Shown: positions 26,443 to 34,895, counted from the stretch's first letter. The stretch is 64,000 nucleotides of DNA from Collinsella sp. (GCA_019414445.1 DXMA01000003.1:62001-126000); one strand, 5' to 3'. Notes: generated from the letters alone by a model not told the origin. Numbers and translations: made by a program.

Positions 26443-27597
26443 TTACTTACCAATATCAAGCCAATTGCACAGAACGTTGGCCCGCAATCTGGTCTCAGCG
26501 CATCTCATCGCCTTGGTTTTTGGTTTGTAGCGCAACTCCAATCGCTCACACACACTGTGAATGATGGCATCAAGCTGATCGTGATCATTGAGCATGTCAT
26601 GGGTTACAAGAAATACGTCGTATCCCATGCTTTGCAATGCCGTCATTCGGGTGGCGTCGTGGTCAAGCACAACGCCCGATCCATGGATAACCTCTCCTTG
26701 AAGTTCGATAATCACAGCCTTCATTGTTATTGGATTTACGATGACGATATCGCCGTAACAGATTTTCTGGCCTGAGATTTTCCGAGCTGAATTCGACAGC
26801 GGTGTTAAGTCGTTGACGTATATGTTTTTAAACTCCGTTCCGCCGGCACGCCTCGGATGACTTAGCAACATGATTCCAGCAACTTCTAGCGGGGATGCCG
26901 CAATACCCATTACCTGCTGTGCGGCTTCGTAGAATTGCTTTCCCCACATCTCGCTTTTAACCTTCGCTGCAAATCTGTGCAGTTCTTCTATTTCAACAAG
27001 AGGCTTTCTCATCCAGAGCGATGTACCCTTTCCGTTAGCATTATTTCCGGATCCGTCATCCTGCTGCCCACTTTGATTATTCTCGCTGTCCATCTGGTGC
27101 GCCCGAGCATAGACTCGTTTCCATGGGGCCTCGTCTTGGGTTTCGTCTAGTTCAAACAGACTTTCTGTGGTGTACCTCTCTTCTTCTGATTTTGCCTGCT
27201 CAAGTGACATGTCGACCGCGGGCGATGGTTTAAAAACCGAGAACCATCCGCAGAACTCGTACATAGCCAGAACCAGGTCGCATGAAGACACGCTTCGAGT
27301 CATGGTGAATAACGTATTAAGAGGATCTGTGACGCTAAAGCCCATACCCGTGTCAATGGAAACCTTCTCTGTATAGGCGCTGTTCCATCGGATGGTCCGT
27401 CTTGCTTCGGAATGCAGGTTGCTTCGAGTTGATGCCGATGTGATGACTGGGGTCTTGAGGACGTCGACTACGAAGGGCGATTGGGATAGAGCTCGCCAGC
27501 CGTCTTCGGAGTTGGGTAGGCGCGGGTAGAGGTCGCGCACCTGCGGTGGGCAGCGCCAGTAGCGGAATGCGGTGTTTGCGCAGACGATTTCGTCCAT
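26443..27597 (-). CDS. Uncharacterised protein with PD-(D/E)XK-like (DUF559-type) C-terminus
   Basis: This 384-aa protein is of unknown function. The C-terminal third reads GDIVIVNPITMKAVIIELQG, later DHDATRMTALQSMGYDVFLV. That spacing is the layout of DUF559/Vsr-like PD-(D/E)XK domains (D ... ExK ... RD..R...L...G), but the ExK core is ELQ, so catalysis may be lost. The N-terminal part resembles the AbiEi-like 'transcriptional regulator' proteins of Actinobacteria only loosely. A low-complexity Asn/Gly/Asp linker lies near residues 170-192. ATG 27597 has GGGGAGG upstream. It stands alone between tRNA genes. Confidence 0.55.
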   Translation of the reverse strand: MDEIVCANTAFRYWRCPPQVRDLYPRLPNSEDGWRALSQSPFVVDVLKTPVITSASTRSNLHSEARRTIRWNSAYTEKVSIDTGMGFSVTDPLNTLFTMTRSVSSCDLVLAMYEFCGWFSVFKPSPAVDMSLEQAKSEEERYTTESLFELDETQDEAPWKRVYARAHQMDSENNQSGQQDDGSGNNANGKGTSLWMRKPLVEIEELHRFAAKVKSEMWGKQFYEAAQQVMGIAASPLEVAGIMLLSHPRRAGGTEFKNIYVNDLTPLSNSARKISGQKICYGDIVIVNPITMKAVIIELQGEVIHGSGVVLDHDATRMTALQSMGYDVFLVTHDMLNDHDQLDAIIHSVCERLELRYKPKTKAMRCAETRLRANVLCNWLDIGK

Positions 27598-27931
27598 TTG
27601 CGCCTCCCCTGGTATCGGCCGTAGGCCATGTGGATTGCGGACATGGCCGATTATCTACCGGGGCATCATGCGGGTAAGTACCGGAAGCAAACCAAAAGCT
27701 TGACGAGTTCTGCCGAAAAACCGTCGTGTGACAGAAAACCGCTGGAAGACGCTCTGGGCATATGGTCCCTGTCTCCACATTTGCGCTCGGATCACAAGGG
27801 GAATTCAATGAAAATACGCATGCGTTTAATGCAAAACGGGCAATGGCGTCAGCGAAAAGGGTGCGATAAAATGACGCCTTAGACGACTTCGATTTGATTT
27901 TGGTGCCACTTTTGGTGACAGCCATGGTGTC
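27598..27931. other. Intergenic stretch, nothing supported
   Basis: No ORF with a ribosome binding site or recognisable product is visible. It contains the divergent upstream region of the PD-(D/E)XK-like gene, with an inverted pair ATCGGCC / GGCCGAT near 27612-27652. Confidence 0.4.
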
Positions 27932-27967
27932 AAAAGGAAAAGGTCAGAGGCTTAATACCTCTGACCT
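27932..27967 (-). terminator. Terminator after tRNA-Val
   Basis: The minus-strand stem AGGTCAGAGG / CCTCTGACCT is followed by TTTCCTTTT, 10 bases after the tRNA. Confidence 0.8.
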
Positions 27968-27977
27968 GTGCTTTAGA

Positions 27978-28052
27978 TGGTGGGCGATACAAGATTCGAA
28001 CTTGTGACCCCATCCGTGTGAAGGATATGCTCTACCCCTGAGCCAATCGCCC
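27978..28052 (-). tRNA. tRNA-Val (CAC), CCA encoded
   Basis: The minus-strand cloverleaf has acceptor GGGCGAT / ATCGCCC, D-arm GGCTCAGGGGTAGAGC, anticodon stem TATCC / GGATG with loop TTCACAC (anticodon CAC), T-arm AGTTCGAATCT and CCA. Confidence 0.92.
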
Positions 28053-28078
28053 GTCGCCTTTCGGCAAAAGAAATACTA

Positions 28079-28267
28079 TCATAGCCGCGCGTGGTTTACC
28101 AAGAACTTTTTGCCGCCGATTTTAAATTCGTGGGCACATGCCGTTCCATCAAAAATAAGGCGCCCAGCAAACAAGCAGCTCAACCGCCCTTTATCGCTTG
28201 ATCCACGAGGTCTCGGGGCGGCAGCACAGGGTGCTGGGGATATCCACGTGGTGTCCAATCCATTCAA
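28079..28267 (-). pseudogene. Short C-terminal coding remnant
   Basis: The end of this frame (LFAGRLIFDGTACAHEFK, then a Gly-Lys segment and stop) looks like real protein, but the start has no ribosome binding site and no domain is recognisable. It lies downstream of the Fic gene on the same strand. Confidence 0.25.
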
Positions 28268-28292
28268 TAATCGGCGTGCGGGTGCTTAGATT

Positions 28293-28808
28293 CTATACGT
28301 GCGACGGGTTGTCCGCGCCCGCAACGCAACCGCGGCGCAGTTCTTCGGCGAGCCCGTTGGTCGTGCGGCGACTGGAAACGAGGCCCTGAATCCAGGCGTA
28401 GTATTGGTTGTCGTTGGGCTCGGGACTGTCGATTAGCTCGACCGGAGTGCCGGCGAACCTTAAGACGGACAAGGCAAAGACAAGGCTGGTGCGTTTGTTG
28501 CCGTCCTCAAAGATGTGGTCCTTGACCATGTGCTCGGCCACGTAGGTGACCTGGTCAAAGATGTCTGTGAAGCGATCGGCCGGCGATTGACCGAATATCG
28601 TACAGAATGCACCCGCAAGCACGGACTCGACGCGTCCAAGCTCAAGCGCGGCCCGGTCGCCTGTGGCGTCGGTTGTATAGCAGCGCCCGACCGTCATCAA
28701 CGTGCTGTGCAGGCGCATCACGGCCGCGGCCATATCTTCGAGCGAACCGGCATCATCGAGCACGAGCGGCGCGAACGGATTCGCTCCCCGCTTCGTGTCC
28801 GCCATCAT
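28293..28808 (-). CDS. Fic/Doc family protein
   Basis: This 171-aa all-helical protein has the Doc/Fic active loop HIFEDGNKRT near residues 98-107. The N-K-R form is that of Doc-type kinases and of Fic proteins with a relaxed motif. Such enzymes transfer AMP or phosphate to a target, EF-Tu for Doc. The ATG pair at 28808/28805 overlaps the stop of the 61-aa gene in an ATGA arrangement, with GGAG 5 bases upstream. It is the last gene of a four-gene operon, and the 61-aa protein is the likely cognate antitoxin or inhibitor by position. Confidence 0.8.
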   Translation of the reverse strand: MMADTKRGANPFAPLVLDDAGSLEDMAAAVMRLHSTLMTVGRCYTTDATGDRAALELGRVESVLAGAFCTIFGQSPADRFTDIFDQVTYVAEHMVKDHIFEDGNKRTSLVFALSVLRFAGTPVELIDSPEPNDNQYYAWIQGLVSSRRTTNGLAEELRRGCVAGADNPSHV

Positions 28809-28990
28809 GAGTTCTCCAAGAGCCTGAGCGCGTTGGGCATGTTCGAAATGGTCAGCCGAATAGCTTCGTCGATTGACGTGGTGCCGCCGAGCAAAATCAG
28901 TGATGCTGAATTTGCCACGTGCGCAGTTGAATGATCTTCTTGAGCAACGCAATCAGCGCCGTCATCTTGTTGAACATGGCTCCAAGGCAT
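28805..28990 (-). CDS. 61-aa protein upstream of Fic, putative antitoxin
   Basis: This is a small protein with no recognised family. ATG 28990 has an excellent ribosome binding site (AGAGGAG, 6 bases), 11 bases after the XRE gene stop. Its stop overlaps the Fic start (ATGA), the classic antitoxin-toxin coupling. The C-terminal half (TTSIDEAIRLTISNMPNAL) is helical and conserved-looking; the N-terminal part is polar. A Fic-inhibitor helix motif ([S/T]-x3-E-[G/N]) is not obvious, so the antitoxin role rests on position. Confidence 0.55.
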   Translation of the reverse strand: MPWSHVQQDDGADCVAQEDHSTAHVANSASLILLGGTTSIDEAIRLTISNMPNALRLLENS

Positions 28991-29001
28991 GTCTGACTCC
29001 T

Positions 29002-29691
29002 CTATAGCTTTACAGACGAAATAGCCTGCGAGTCGTACTCCAGAGCAATCGGTTGCCAGACGAGGTCTTCGATGGTGCAGTTTAGGGTGTCTGCAAGCGC
29101 CAATGCCGAGGAAACCGAGGCGCGGCGTAGGTCGAGCTGGTTCTGCTCGTAGAGTTGTATGGCGCGAAGCTTAACCCCCGATTGGGCGGCGAGCTGTTTT
29201 TGCGTTAGTCCGGCAGCCTTTCGTGCCGCCTTGAGGCCCTTTTTGTCCGCTTGGGCGTTGTTCCATTTTTCGATGACAATCTGGGCGAATTTATCTTCGG
29301 AGGCCTCGTGAAGTGGATGGTACGAGCCGATGATCCAATCGAGCGGAGCGACTTCGAGTAGCTTATTAAAGCCCAAGCTGCTCATCCATTGCGTATAGGC
29401 CATAACCCACCCCGCCCAATACTGAGGCGAACGGTCGAACGGATAGGTCTCCCTACATCTGACGGGGGTCAGTCCCGCATGGGCGATAATATCGCGCGCG
29501 AGCTCGTCGCCCGCCATGCCGCAGACGACGCGAGGCATACCGCGCTCAAACTGTTTCATCTCAAGAGCGTTCGACATGATCGCCGTCAACTCGGCTGGAG
29601 TCAGCCCTTGGTCACAGAGAGCAAAATCGACCGCCTCGCCCAGCGTTCTCATTGCATCCTCGAGATACATCTCACTGTAGGCGTAGGTCAT
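29002..29691 (-). CDS. XRE-family HTH regulator with DUF3990-partner N-terminal domain
   Basis: This 229-aa protein has an N-terminal domain of about 140 residues (starting YAYSEMYLEDAMRTLGEAVD, containing YPFDRSPQYWAGW and LHEASEDKF) and a C-terminal XRE helix-turn-helix at about 158-215 (LKAARKAAGLTQKQLAAQSG). I recall this layout as the usual neighbour of DUF3990 proteins. It starts inside the end of the DUF3990 gene (20-base overlap). It probably neutralises the partner and represses the operon by binding the palindrome at 30353-30405. No search was run. Confidence 0.75.
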   Translation of the reverse strand: MTYAYSEMYLEDAMRTLGEAVDFALCDQGLTPAELTAIMSNALEMKQFERGMPRVVCGMAGDELARDIIAHAGLTPVRCRETYPFDRSPQYWAGWVMAYTQWMSSLGFNKLLEVAPLDWIIGSYHPLHEASEDKFAQIVIEKWNNAQADKKGLKAARKAAGLTQKQLAAQSGVKLRAIQLYEQNQLDLRRASVSSALALADTLNCTIEDLVWQPIALEYDSQAISSVKL

Positions 29692-30340
29692 CGCCCGTCA
29701 TCCCCTCTCGAATGATATCGACGATACGTATTCCCTCAAACGGGTTTTCGGCAAGGAGCTCCCGATACTGCGCCCTTGCCGCTTCATCTCGTTCCTTGGC
29801 CAATGGACCATACAGAGCTTGCTGCGCACGTTCAAATCCAGCAAAACGAATGCTCTTAAACGCACGCTCGCTTTTGAGCACAATCTGCTCCCCCAGGTTA
29901 CCGAGCCTCATAGATCGTCCAAGCTGATCGACGGTGATCGTATTGTTTACAAAAGCTCTGGCATAGCTAAAGTACGAGTCGTCCGCACGCCACCCCCTTA
30001 TTACGTCGCAAGTGCTCGTCTGAGGTAGAAAGTGATCATGGAGATATTCGCACGCCCCCGCGGCAATGGCGGTATCTTTGCGAAAAGAACGATGCTCAAC
30101 GAGCAACGCTATCCAATGCAGGACGCAATATTGCGGCGATAGCAAGTCGAGAACTTTGAGATCGGCTATATCGAGTTCATAGCGATTCGCAAAGCCATCG
30201 GCATCGCGCGAGCATGCCCATTCCCTTGCAAGGTCGAGGCTTTCTGTGCAATAGAATCCCTGTCCATAGTCGTTATGGATTTTCCCCAGGCCAAGCTGGG
30301 GAGTCTCAATGATTTTCTGAGAACCATGCCACAGTTCCAC
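29672..30340 (-). CDS. DUF3990 protein, ADP-ribosyltransferase-like
   Basis: This 222-aa protein opens with MELWHGSQKII and HNDYGQGFYCT (near residues 22-32), the DUF3990 signature. The family is related in fold to ADP-ribosyltransferases, where the H and the YGxGFY strand line the NAD pocket. Such proteins are probable toxins or NAD-dependent modifiers; no target is known here. GTG 30340 has AGGAGAC upstream. It is the first gene of the operon, overlaps the XRE gene, and lies directly behind a 25-bp palindrome. Confidence 0.75.
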   Translation of the reverse strand: MELWHGSQKIIETPQLGLGKIHNDYGQGFYCTESLDLAREWACSRDADGFANRYELDIADLKVLDLLSPQYCVLHWIALLVEHRSFRKDTAIAAGACEYLHDHFLPQTSTCDVIRGWRADDSYFSYARAFVNNTITVDQLGRSMRLGNLGEQIVLKSERAFKSIRFAGFERAQQALYGPLAKERDEAARAQYRELLAENPFEGIRIVDIIREGMTGDDLRLQ

Positions 30341-30352
30341 GCGAGTCTCCTA

Positions 30353-30405
30353 ACAGGTATCGCTCTAGCGATAGTATAACATACTATCGCTAGAGCGATA
30401 CCTGT
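30353..30405 (-). promoter_or_regulatory. 25-bp perfect palindrome upstream of DUF3990, candidate operator
   Basis: Arms 30353-30377 and 30381-30405 are exact reverse complements around AAC. Each arm contains its own smaller palindrome, TATCGCT-CT-AGCGATA and TATCGCT-AG-AGCGATA, so there are two inverted operator-like sites. On the minus strand a TATACT hexamer lies at the centre. It ends 12 bases before the GTG start, so it would also form a strong hairpin in the leader RNA. Confidence 0.7.
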
Positions 30406-30538
30406 ATTCAAATAGCAAGAGGGTGTCTGGAACCGAGTTTGAGTTCAATACTGGCTTCTAAGGCTCGCCGAGTCCGGAAGTATGCGACAAAATTCAGACT
30501 TGCTGATCACGCCGGAGCACACTAACGCCTCGTCCTGC

Positions 30539-30838
30539 TTACAGAGCTTCATAGACACGCACCTCATCTTGCTCGATGCTTTTGCGGAATGCCGGGCGCA
30601 TGTGCTCTGGTGGGTTGGTGACGATATCAACCTTTCGCCCAAGCTCCCTCTCGAGCTCATGGGTGAGTTCGTAAAGCGTGCCGAACGTCATGGTGTTGCC
30701 GCAGACTAGGCGCAAGTCAATATCGCTATCGGGCGTTTGCTCGCCTCGGGCAAACGAGCCAAATAAATAGGCTTCGCTGACGTCGTATTGAGCCAGCACG
30801 CGGGAGGCGACGGTGGATATGTCGGAAGGCGAAATCAT
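30539..30838 (-). CDS. MNT-family minimal nucleotidyltransferase (MntA-like)
   Basis: This is a 99-aa protein of the polymerase-beta nucleotidyltransferase fold, with GSFARG at 27-32 and the metal-binding acid pair in DSDIDL (D39, D41). MntA proteins are antitoxins that AMPylate the HEPN toxin HepT. No HepT gene is found beside it; downstream is non-coding and upstream is a broken gene. Start choice: ATG 30838 keeps the usual N-terminal length, while an in-frame ATG at 30856 is also possible. It may be an orphan. Confidence 0.75.
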   Translation of the reverse strand: MISPSDISTVASRVLAQYDVSEAYLFGSFARGEQTPDSDIDLRLVCGNTMTFGTLYELTHELERELGRKVDIVTNPPEHMRPAFRKSIEQDEVRVYEAL

Positions 30839-30866
30839 GGGATATTTTCCATTCAACAGTAGAACG

Positions 30867-31136
30867 TCAGGGGGTCAGCGCCGATACCGCCGGTCCGGCT
30901 TTTTGCCGTTCTGCAAGCTCGAAGATAAACGGAGCGTTTGATCTAACGAACTTGGTCAAAAAATCCAGATCGTCAGTAGAAAAGCCTTCGACTTTGAACC
31001 AATTAACCCTAGGCAATAAGCATTCCGCATGGTCAAAGCCAGGGCCAACCGGACGCTCAACGGCTACGCGAACGGTCCCGTCATCTCGTGTTTCTGAGTA
31101 GGCAAACTGAGTGCCGTCATCTAGCTGAACATAGCT
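30867..31136 (-). pseudogene. Broken small gene, 89 codons open, no start
   Basis: The frame reads SYVQLDDGTQFAYSETRDDG, later FDHAECLLPRVNWFKVEGFS and FLTKFVRSNAPFIFELA, then a stop, and looks fully protein-like. A TAG sits directly before the first residue and no ATG, GTG or TTG is available, so the start has been lost. Family not recognised. It ends 29 bases before the MNT gene on the same strand. Confidence 0.5.
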
Positions 31137-31205
31137 CTAAAGCATTGCTACCTCGTTTACAATTTTTTGAGTTAAAAGCCTGCCCCTAACGCGGGTTGAA
31201 TCACA

Positions 31206-31883
31206 CTAGTTACCCGACCGAAATACGTCATCTACAAGATCAGGCAGGTCTGTCCATACTTGATAGGCGACAACGTTGTCCGGATTCATTTCTCTTGCAC
31301 GACGTTTATTATCCGTATTGTGCTTTGCGGCATTGGTCAAAGCCTGGTCCTTGTTGCCGTCAATCATTTCGAGATTTACCGACTTGAACTTAGACGCAGA
31401 CGACCTGTTGGGGTCGGTGGTCTTTAATACACCAAGGTCGTGCGCTCTTTTCTCGCATTGTGGCGTCGATGCAAAAGTTTCCGGGCATGGTGAGACATGA
31501 TCGATAAGCCATACTTCAAAGCATGGATTGGAGATCGCGAGCCTAACTCCTTTTGTCTTTGCTTCTCGTTCTGCTGCGGCTAGGTTTCTGAACTCATCTG
31601 AATCAACAACGATTCATGCAGAACTCAATGCTTCGATTTCGCCTGCTTTAACGGCCTTTTTATCTGAATCGAGCTCTCGCGAAAGCTGCTTGGCAACCTT
31701 CAAAGGGTCTCCGTCTATATGCCGATATCGCACGTTTCCGCGAACGTCCATTTCACTAATTAAGTGGTTGAAGTATTCGGTTTCGGTCACCTTGCCATTG
31801 GACACAATTAGGTGGCGCTTTCTTTTGGCTCTTGTTTGCTTTTTACGGCCGCGAGCAAGCCCTCTCCTTTCTGTCTTAGCCAT
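31206..31883 (-). pseudogene. rloB: RloB-like protein gene with in-frame TGA
   Basis: RloB-like proteins carry a toprim-like fold and act with RloA in AbiL-type abortive infection. Here the first 89 codons contain SNGKVTETEYFNHLIS (family N-terminal motif). A TGA follows at 31614-31616, then the same frame continues for 135 codons: IVVDSDEF, the hallmark SNPCFEVWL, and a C-terminus to TAG. In the family a Trp often stands before the VVDxDEF strand, so TGA probably replaced TGG. The product is truncated unless read through. The start overlaps the RloA stop by 8 bases. Confidence 0.7.
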
Positions 31884-33171
31884 TTACGTCAGTGCCTTCC
31901 TTCATAAGCTGAGCCACAAGTTGATGGAAGCTCGGATTTGGCAAGGGCACGTAGACCCCGTTCAAATAATTGCGTCCCAGATTCTCATTTGCGCGGGGGG
32001 AATACTCCATTGCAGCAATTAATTGCGAAGCACCTTCAGAGTCCTTTTCTACAAACCAGACCTGGTCACGTTCGAGCACCTCTTCCATGGGGCTGGTTCG
32101 CGTCATCAAGGTTACATCATGGGTTGAGAAGATTAGCTGCGCACCCTTTGGATTTGTGTCGGGATCGGCGAACAGTGAGACGAAGTCGCGCAGGAGCGTA
32201 GGATGAAGACTCGAATCAAGCTCGTCAATTACTGTTGTGGCTCCACTGCTTAAAGAGCGTAAGGCTACCGAGAAAAACGCCAGCGCAGCTTTTGTGCCCT
32301 CCGATTCATGGGCGGAGTCCAGCCAAAAGCCATCTCCCGAGCCTTTGTGGTGGAAGAACAGGTCATAAGCGAACGACCATTTAAAGTCTTCTGCAATTTT
32401 ATTACGTGCCACTTCCGGAATCTCTTCGAGTCCAATGAGTGAGTCTTTTAAGCCCATGACGCCTTCCGATTGGCGGACATCCATGCCGTCAATTCCAATG
32501 TCAGCATATTTAATGAGCTGAGATAGCATCTGAGCTCGTGCGTCATCGTTGATAAACAGCTTTTTAATGGTGGCGAGCTCTGCAAGATAATGCGTTGCAT
32601 CATAGAGATTGATGTCATTGGCAAGAGCTGCGAATGCGGGTTGAATTACATCAATACCAGCCGCCGCGGCGGCAGATAAGAACAGAGAATTATTGCGCGT
32701 GATATCCCAAAGTTGTTTTTTGGCGCCTGTAAACGTGCTACCAAATTTAATCGACTGTTCCCCGTTTACCGAAGAGCGGTCATAGAGGAGCGACGGTTGT
32801 TTCGATCGGTATACGGTGAGGTTCTCATAAGTAACCTCATTTTTGTTTACACCAAATGAGAACTCATATTTCAAATTGCTGGCTGTAAATTCAATCGAGA
32901 ACTCGGTATCACTTGATGGCGACTTTGAGTCAAGTAAAAAGGGAATGATAGGTATATGAGATTTCGAATCACCTGTTGCGTAACCGTTGCGAATAAAAAA
33001 CGAGACAAAGTCCAGGGCGTCTAAGAAATTTGATTTGCCCGACGCGTTTGCACCGTAAATCGCGGCTACCCGCACGGGTCCAAATTTCTTTTTGCTCGAA
33101 ATCGGTTCAAACGAGAACCGCTGAGCATCTCGAAAGCTCTGGAAGTTCTTAAAAGAAAAATTGAGAATCAT
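31876..33171 (-). CDS. rloA: RloA-like AAA ATPase (AbiLi type)
   Basis: This 431-aa protein of the AAA_15/AAA_21 (SMC/OLD-like) ATPases has N-terminal FKNFQSFRD, Walker A GANASGKSN at 40-48, a C-terminal Walker B TTVIDELDSSLHP, and FSTHD. No TOPRIM domain is seen. RloA/RloB pairs are known as restriction-linked or abortive-infection genes. ATG 33171 has AAGGAT upstream; the in-frame start at 33210 is not supported. The stop overlaps the rloB start. Confidence 0.82.
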   Translation of the reverse strand: MILNFSFKNFQSFRDAQRFSFEPISSKKKFGPVRVAAIYGANASGKSNFLDALDFVSFFIRNGYATGDSKSHIPIIPFLLDSKSPSSDTEFSIEFTASNLKYEFSFGVNKNEVTYENLTVYRSKQPSLLYDRSSVNGEQSIKFGSTFTGAKKQLWDITRNNSLFLSAAAAAGIDVIQPAFAALANDINLYDATHYLAELATIKKLFINDDARAQMLSQLIKYADIGIDGMDVRQSEGVMGLKDSLIGLEEIPEVARNKIAEDFKWSFAYDLFFHHKGSGDGFWLDSAHESEGTKAALAFFSVALRSLSSGATTVIDELDSSLHPTLLRDFVSLFADPDTNPKGAQLIFSTHDVTLMTRTSPMEEVLERDQVWFVEKDSEGASQLIAAMEYSPRANENLGRNYLNGVYVPLPNPSFHQLVAQLMKEGTDVNG

Positions 33172-33387
33172 CGTCAGAATCCTTTTCACAAAAGCCGACG
33201 CCCATGACATCCTTTAATTACAACGACAGTTATATTGTTTTAAAACCAATATTTGTTAGTTATGAACAAATATCCGCTTTAAATCGAGACATAAAACAAG
33301 AGTTTAAATCGGTCTTGTAGATAGGGGCGTTAATGCGCGTTGGTACAGTTGCCAGAGATGGGTGACGAATCCGAGCAAAGCGAATGC

Positions 33388-34017
33388 TCAGTCTTTCTTT
33401 AGCGAATCGAAGTCAATCAGCTCTAGCTGCTCGACGAACTTCTCGAGATACGAGGCGACTTGCTCGTTGTTCACGAATAAAGGTCTGTCCTGCGTCAGCT
33501 TGCCCGACTTATAGGACGGATATCGGAGGCTGATGCCGTTGTCGTCGATGTCGGCAATGCTGTTCACGAATGCCCCCATATTCTTGATGACCTGTCGGTC
33601 CTCGCGCCCCCTTTGTTCCGGGAACCGCGAGAGCAGGGAGTTCCAGAGTCCTGAGAGGCCGTGGTTCCCCTTCGGCTCACGGCCGCACTTCCTAATCGCC
33701 CGCTTGATAGCGAGTTCCATACAGTGCCTCGTGAGAAATAGCACAGGAATCGCGTAGGAATGATTTAGTATCACGTACATACTTGGCCTATCGATAGCCG
33801 TCCTGCCGGCTGCGGCCAACACCTTGGCAGCATTGAGGAATGAGCGGATGAACTCGTCTTCGAACATCTGGTCCTTGAGCTCAGGCTTCATAAGAGCAGA
33901 CAAGTCAAGCAGCGAGAAGCTGTTGAGCGTCGGGTCTTCCAGACCCTTCATCTGCGGCTTCATCGCGCGGCTCTTTTCGTATTTGGGGAAGACATGGTTC
34001 TTGAACGCGTCGCCCAT
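33388..34017 (-). CDS. Uncharacterised protein, HEPN-like helical core
   Basis: This 209-aa mostly helical protein has no recognised family. The central part (FLTRHCMELAIKRAIRKCG, then HGLSGLWNSLL) resembles helical HEPN-type bundles, but no canonical R-x4-6-H motif is clear. ATG 34017 has GGAGGTG 6 bases upstream. A short preceding frame on the same strand (about 34117 down to 34020, starting MTIVTKTKGEPVTVFIDRRS) may be a small upstream gene or its broken form. Confidence 0.5.
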   Translation of the reverse strand: MGDAFKNHVFPKYEKSRAMKPQMKGLEDPTLNSFSLLDLSALMKPELKDQMFEDEFIRSFLNAAKVLAAAGRTAIDRPSMYVILNHSYAIPVLFLTRHCMELAIKRAIRKCGREPKGNHGLSGLWNSLLSRFPEQRGREDRQVIKNMGAFVNSIADIDDNGISLRYPSYKSGKLTQDRPLFVNNEQVASYLEKFVEQLELIDFDSLKKD

Positions 34018-34272
34018 CTAGAGCACCTCCCCGGTGGTCGCTACCATCTTCGCCTCCCGACCGTCGGTCAATGAACACGGTCACGGGCTCGCCCTTGGTC
34101 TTCGTGACGATAGTCATGAATCACATGTCTATTTTATTTGCTACAAATGACTATGATTCGGATTAATTTGAACAGCTTGTTTCCTGCTCTTGGTCCGCTT
34201 CGGCGGCTTGGGGTGGTGCTGCACTGTCTATCTCAGAGTCCAATAATCACACTCTAGTGATTGAGGTCTGCA

Positions 34273-34596
34273 TCAGCAAAAATAATAATCCCCGTGAGCA
34301 AGCTCGTTCCATTTTTGCTTAAGAAAGGCCTCATTTGTAACAACCCATTCAGAAGCCAATTTCATTTTCTTGGAATTGATGTTTCCGGTGATCACTTTAC
34401 CTGAGGGTATTTCAAGAACAACTTCTTTTTGCTGATATTGAGCATGTAGGTGAGGCTTGTTGTGGCCGTTTTCGGAAGTGTGAATGATAAATTTAATCCC
34501 ATTTTCCTCCCCAACACGTCCTCGCTCCGAGATGTAGTCGAATATGCATTGCCATTCGCGCATTTCTGGAGCTTGAAAGTGTAACCAAACGGCCAT
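34273..34596 (-). CDS. DUF4160 family protein
   Basis: This 107-aa small protein has the DUF4160 features KPHLHAQYQ, VVLEIPSGKVI, TGNINSKKMKLASEWV. The family is common in toxin-antitoxin-like neighbourhoods and its function is unknown. ATG 34596 was chosen because GAAGGGGAG lies upstream; the longer frame from 34635 has none. No obvious partner gene is adjacent. Confidence 0.7.
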   Translation of the reverse strand: MAVWLHFQAPEMREWQCIFDYISERGRVGEENGIKFIIHTSENGHNKPHLHAQYQQKEVVLEIPSGKVITGNINSKKMKLASEWVVTNEAFLKQKWNELAHGDYYFC

Positions 34597-34895
34597 TGTC
34601 TCCCCTTCATGTTCGGCATGTTGCTTTGCAGTCATGTTAGACGGACGAAGTCAACGTCACATTATTAGGCTATTTTATTTAAGATATTAACGAAGTCAGC
34701 TCTACGGTTTGCGTTGCTTTTGCTGCACTCGAGTGGCGAGCCATAGATTCAATGGCAATCTTGCTTTCAAGAATTCAACCCGTCAATCAATGCTCTCATC
34801 GTGGAGTCCAGTATTTTGAGTAGTCAATTCGCGATGAGCGGCGAGTAGCAAGTAATGAATGCTCGGGCACTGTGCTCTTTTGAAAAACGAGCGCC
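34597..34895. other. Intergenic stretch, nothing supported
   Basis: This is an AT-rich region without an ORF that carries a ribosome binding site. It separates the DUF4160 gene from the first surface-protein copy. Confidence 0.4.
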
